Positions 60,997 through 64,000 of a stretch of DNA of 64,000 nucleotides are shown here, in pieces (within the stretch, counting starts at the first letter, position 1; the number at the start of each line of letters is the position of its first letter). Under the pieces are notes generated by a model that ran no database searches, was not told the DNA's origin, and worked only from the letters and a program-made list of their open reading frames with translations. Source of the DNA: an uncultured Prevotella sp. (GTDB lineage Bacteria; Bacteroidota; Bacteroidia; Bacteroidales; Bacteroidaceae); the NCBI GenBank assembly GCA_947164965.1, contig CAMUYR010000002.1, positions 1 to 64,000 on the forward strand. Direction: 5' to 3'. Position numbers and translations under genes: made by a program.

Positions 60997-62796
60997 CTAT
61001 TTCGTTCCTAGTATCTTTAAGTCGTGGGTGGTAGCCTGCAGAATAGCCTTACCCATTTGTTCCAATCGTTTGCTGTCCGTACTCTTATCTGCTATCATCC
61101 GATTGGAGTCGAAGTCATAAACCATCAAACCTGTAGAGTCGACCACAGAGAAACCATTATGGTAAGTGTTCATAGCAAATGGATAGCTATAGGATTGACT
61201 TAACACATCGCGACTCCAACGGAACTGATCATGAGGCAAGTGCATCTGAGCTAATAGTGTTGCCACTAAGTCGGTCTGATTACAGATGGTACGAATACGA
61301 CGGGGACTTTTGACGGCTCCACCAACCCATACCATAGGTATTATGTTGCGTAAGGGCGACTCCTGATGGATATCATGGAAGTCGATACTATGGTCTGGCA
61401 ACAGGATGATGAGTGTCTCCTGCCATTGGGGAGTCTGCTTCAGACTATCCACAAACTGCCCTATACACTGGTCGAGATAAAAAAAGGCGTTGCCTATCTC
61501 GTCATCGTATTTCCTGACGGGTACATCCCAAGGCTCATGACTGCTCAGAGTTGAAAAGCCAATCAGATAAGGACTCTGAAGCGTTGTTGCCATCTGCATC
61601 AACGTATGGAAAGTGATATCGTCACGTACCCCCCACTTAGCAGAATTTTTCTCGTCAGCACTATAATCGTCCATCCACTTAAGCGTTTGGAAACCACCTG
61701 CGACCAAATAGCCTCGCATATTGGTGAAGTTGATATCGCCACCATAAATATAGTGGGTATTATAACCCTCTTTCTGTAATGTGGCAGCAATACCTGGCAA
61801 TGATTGCGATTTGCTGGGCATCTTCATGACAGAAGATGTGGGAAATGAAGGATAACCACTATAAGTACACACAGTACCTCGATCCGTACGCCATGAATTA
61901 GCGTAGCAACTGTCAAAACTGATGCCTTCATTTTTCAGTTCCTGCAGTCTGGGCATATATTTAGCCACCACCTCACCAGCACTCTCCATCAGGATGATGA
62001 TGACATTGGGACGTGTGGTATTCAACAAGGTGTCTGTATTTACTGAGGTGGTAGGATACAAATCCTTTGTCATCTCTTTCCATTCCTGCTCCAGATAGAA
62101 ATCATAATCGACGATATTGGAGGCTGTCTTCTCAAACGAGGCAATGAAGCTAAAGACAGGGTTGATAGCAGCATGGTTCAGAAACTGGTTCTGCGAATAG
62201 TACACCTGACCGATATTCGTTGTCGACTCTGACAATCCGCCTCGGATACCAATTACCATCAAAGGGATGAAGAGTATGGCTATAATGGTCTCAACAAGAC
62301 GCATTCTGCTTGGGAAGATGTTCCAATGTGGACGAGTATAAACCCAATAGAACAGAACTGTCAGCAGAATAACCAACAGCAGGCGTACCAACAGATAGCC
62401 TCCAGATACACTGGCCATTGCCTCAGTAGGAGTCTCCAGATATTGTAGACAACTGGCGTCAAGTTTGAAATTCCAAAAAGCATATAGACTGGTGTCTGCC
62501 ACAAAAGCAAGGGCTAACGCCAGGGAGATGATAGCATAATAGACTTTCAGAATATTGCGGAGAATACCGATCTTCTTGACATATACTGACACCAAGGCAC
62601 ACAAGAAAGGAACGATGATGAGATAGAGCGACATGCTCATATCAAGAGTCAGCCCATGCCAAGTGACCTGTAGCATATCGATAAAGGAAAACGTCTGACC
62701 ACCTATATTGCAAAGCATAAACACCCACTTAGCTACTATAAAGATAACCAAGGTGAGCAAGTAGGTCTTTATGAGATATAGGACTCGTTGCAACAT
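60997..62796 (-). CDS. LTA-synthase-like membrane sulfatase-family protein (2)
   Basis: 599 residues with the same layout: five N-terminal helices, then NVIIILMESAGEVVAKYMPRL, the probable nucleophile region SWRTDRGTVCTYSGYPSFP and ILLPDHSIDFHDIHQES. The sequence differs enough from its neighbour that the two probably have different acceptors. It lies 5 bp after the ABC exporter gene, so all three should form one operon for envelope lipid or glycan modification. Confidence 0.85.
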   Translation of the reverse strand: MLQRVLYLIKTYLLTLVIFIVAKWVFMLCNIGGQTFSFIDMLQVTWHGLTLDMSMSLYLIIVPFLCALVSVYVKKIGILRNILKVYYAIISLALALAFVADTSLYAFWNFKLDASCLQYLETPTEAMASVSGGYLLVRLLLVILLTVLFYWVYTRPHWNIFPSRMRLVETIIAILFIPLMVIGIRGGLSESTTNIGQVYYSQNQFLNHAAINPVFSFIASFEKTASNIVDYDFYLEQEWKEMTKDLYPTTSVNTDTLLNTTRPNVIIILMESAGEVVAKYMPRLQELKNEGISFDSCYANSWRTDRGTVCTYSGYPSFPTSSVMKMPSKSQSLPGIAATLQKEGYNTHYIYGGDINFTNMRGYLVAGGFQTLKWMDDYSADEKNSAKWGVRDDITFHTLMQMATTLQSPYLIGFSTLSSHEPWDVPVRKYDDEIGNAFFYLDQCIGQFVDSLKQTPQWQETLIILLPDHSIDFHDIHQESPLRNIIPMVWVGGAVKSPRRIRTICNQTDLVATLLAQMHLPHDQFRWSRDVLSQSYSYPFAMNTYHNGFSVVDSTGLMVYDFDSNRMIADKSTDSKRLEQMGKAILQATTHDLKILGTK

Positions 62797-62801
62797 ACTG
62801 T

Positions 62802-64000
62802 TTACAGACTTTGCATATCGTTCAGTTTCTTGTAGTAGCCATCAAAGGACAGCAATTCGTCGTGTGTTCCTCGTTCCACAATACGACCTTCGTGCAGCAC
62901 ACATATCTCATCGGCATTCTTGATGGTGCTCAGTCTGTGGGCAATAGCTACTGTTGTACGTGTCTTCATCAGGTGTTCCAAAGCATCCTGCACCAGTCGT
63001 TCACTCTCTGTATCAAGAGCTGAGGTAGCCTCATCGAGAATCAAGATAGGCGGATTCTTCAGAATAGCACGGGCAATAGATACTCGCTGGCGTTGACCAC
63101 CAGAGAGTCTGCCACCACGATCACCGATATTGGTATCAAACCCTTGTTCCGACTGTGTGATAAAATCGTAGGCATTGGCTATCTTCGCAGCCTCAGCAAT
63201 CTGCTCGTCTGTAGCATTATCCACACCAAACGAGATATTATTGCGGAAGGAATCGTTAAACAGGATTGCCTCCTGATTAACATTACCTATCAATTGACGC
63301 AAATCGAAGATACCTAACTCCTTGACATTGATACCATCAATCAGTACCTCACCTTCCTGTACATCATAATAGCGAGGTATCAGATCGACCAAGGTCGACT
63401 TACCACTACCCGACTGTCCCACAATGGCTATCGTTTTTCCTTTGGGAATCACGAGATTGATATCCTTGAGAATCCATTGGTCAGCATAGCGGAACGACAC
63501 ATGACGGAACTCTATCTGATGTTCGAAAGCAGCAATATGCTTTGGTTGTGCCACTTCCTGAATAGTATTCTCTGCCAACAGAATCTTGTCGACACGTTCC
63601 ATAGAAGCCAGACCCTTGGGGATATTATAACCAGCCTTAGAGAAATCCTTCAGAGGATTGATAATACTATAGAGCATCACCATATAGTAAATAAAGATAG
63701 GACCAGACAGCGCCTGATAGTTGAGAACCAACACGCCACCAAACCACAGCACGATGACAATCATGATAGTTCCTAGGAACTCTGACATCGGATGAGCTGA
63801 CGACTGACGGATATTAACTCGCATGATGTCGTCACGATAGGAAGAGTTGATCTGGTCGAAGCGACGATTCATTTTCTGTTCTGCACAGAAAGCCTTGATA
63901 ATACGCAGTCCACCCAGTGTTTCTTCCACTTGGCTCATCGTGTCACTCCAAAGGGCTTGTGCCTTGATGCTTTGCGCCTTCAGCTTTCTACCCACATATC
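62802..64000 (-). CDS. ABC exporter, MsbA-like (C-terminal part, cut by window end)
   Basis: About 399 residues are visible; the 5' end lies beyond 64000. The last membrane helices (ETLGGLRIIKAFCAEQ; FLGTIMIVIVLWFGGVLVLNY; IFIYYMVMLYSIINPL) lead into the nucleotide-binding domain, with Walker A GQSGSGKSTL, signature LSGGQRQRVSIARAIL, Walker B ILILDEATSALD and His in IAHRLSTI. Type IV exporters of this kind flip lipid A or other lipids. The methionine at 63995 is internal and is not the start. Confidence 0.92.
   Translation of the reverse strand, partial: YVGRKLKAQSIKAQALWSDTMSQVEETLGGLRIIKAFCAEQKMNRRFDQINSSYRDDIMRVNIRQSSAHPMSEFLGTIMIVIVLWFGGVLVLNYQALSGPIFIYYMVMLYSIINPLKDFSKAGYNIPKGLASMERVDKILLAENTIQEVAQPKHIAAFEHQIEFRHVSFRYADQWILKDINLVIPKGKTIAIVGQSGSGKSTLVDLIPRYYDVQEGEVLIDGINVKELGIFDLRQLIGNVNQEAILFNDSFRNNISFGVDNATDEQIAEAAKIANAYDFITQSEQGFDTNIGDRGGRLSGGQRQRVSIARAILKNPPILILDEATSALDTESERLVQDALEHLMKTRTTVAIAHRLSTIKNADEICVLHEGRIVERGTHDELLSFDGYYKKLNDMQSL

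Overview
The window reads as the chromosome of a gut- or rumen-type Bacteroidales bacterium, most likely in the Prevotella/Xylanibacter group. The evidence is: promoters of the Bacteroidetes type (TTTG about 20 bp upstream of a -7 box TAnnTTTG, usually TACCTTTG or TATCTTTG); a class III glutamine synthetase; the LL-diaminopimelate aminotransferase route; a BspA-type leucine-rich-repeat surface protein; and oxygen-independent ribonucleotide reductase. No rRNA, prophage, insertion sequence or CRISPR array was seen.

Layout. 1-8.2 kb: tRNA-Asn, an S41 protease, a candidate small RNA, a sirtuin, three consecutive FKBP prolyl isomerases, rbfA, a LolC/E-type permease and a sugar MFS transporter. 8.2-28.5 kb: a nitrogen-assimilation supercluster. 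On the minus strand it runs amt1-pyrG-purF-asnB; divergently it runs gltB-gltD-dapF-dapL, then glnK-amtB-outer membrane barrel, then glnN (GSIII). These genes import ammonium, fix it into glutamine and glutamate, and pass the amide or amino group to CTP, purines, asparagine and diaminopimelate. 28.7-31.3 kb: nrdD-nrdG. 31.5-37.2 kb: a five-gene operon that looks like catabolism of an acid sugar (aldolase-family enzyme, sodium symporter, Fe-alcohol dehydrogenase, PdxA2-like, DUF1537 kinase). 37.3-39.4 kb: RNase R. 39.6-44.1 kb: an SLC13 permease with RCK_C domains followed by a complete partner-switching module (STAS, SpoIIE phosphatase fused to an RsbW-like kinase, STAS). 44.2-50.2 kb: epimerase, PAP2 protein and a large LRR surface protein. 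50.2-51.2 kb: a palindrome-rich 420-bp non-coding element and a second small-RNA candidate. 51.2-64 kb: greA, a HIT protein, then an envelope-glycan and lipid region with GT2, GtrA, GT87, GT11 and GT6 glycosyltransferases, a lipid A-type acyltransferase, two LTA-synthase-like membrane phosphotransferases and the end of an MsbA-type exporter.

The most interesting signals are not genes. (1) Four nitrogen promoters (amt1, gltB, glnK, glnN) carry CAAAATG-like boxes at the same distances, 41, 72, 104 and 136 bp upstream of an identical -7 box. This is a 31-32 bp (three helical turns) phased operator array and suggests an undescribed nitrogen regulon. (2) Heptamer tandem arrays, period exactly 7 bp but a different unit at each locus, occur at ten or more places, both between genes and inside reading frames. 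(3) Two families of GC-rich palindromes are inserted in frame inside housekeeping enzymes (PyrG, DapF, GltB, PurF, DUF1537). (4) Two promoter-plus-terminator units without an ORF look like small RNAs. All of this comes from reading the sequence; no database or folding program was run.
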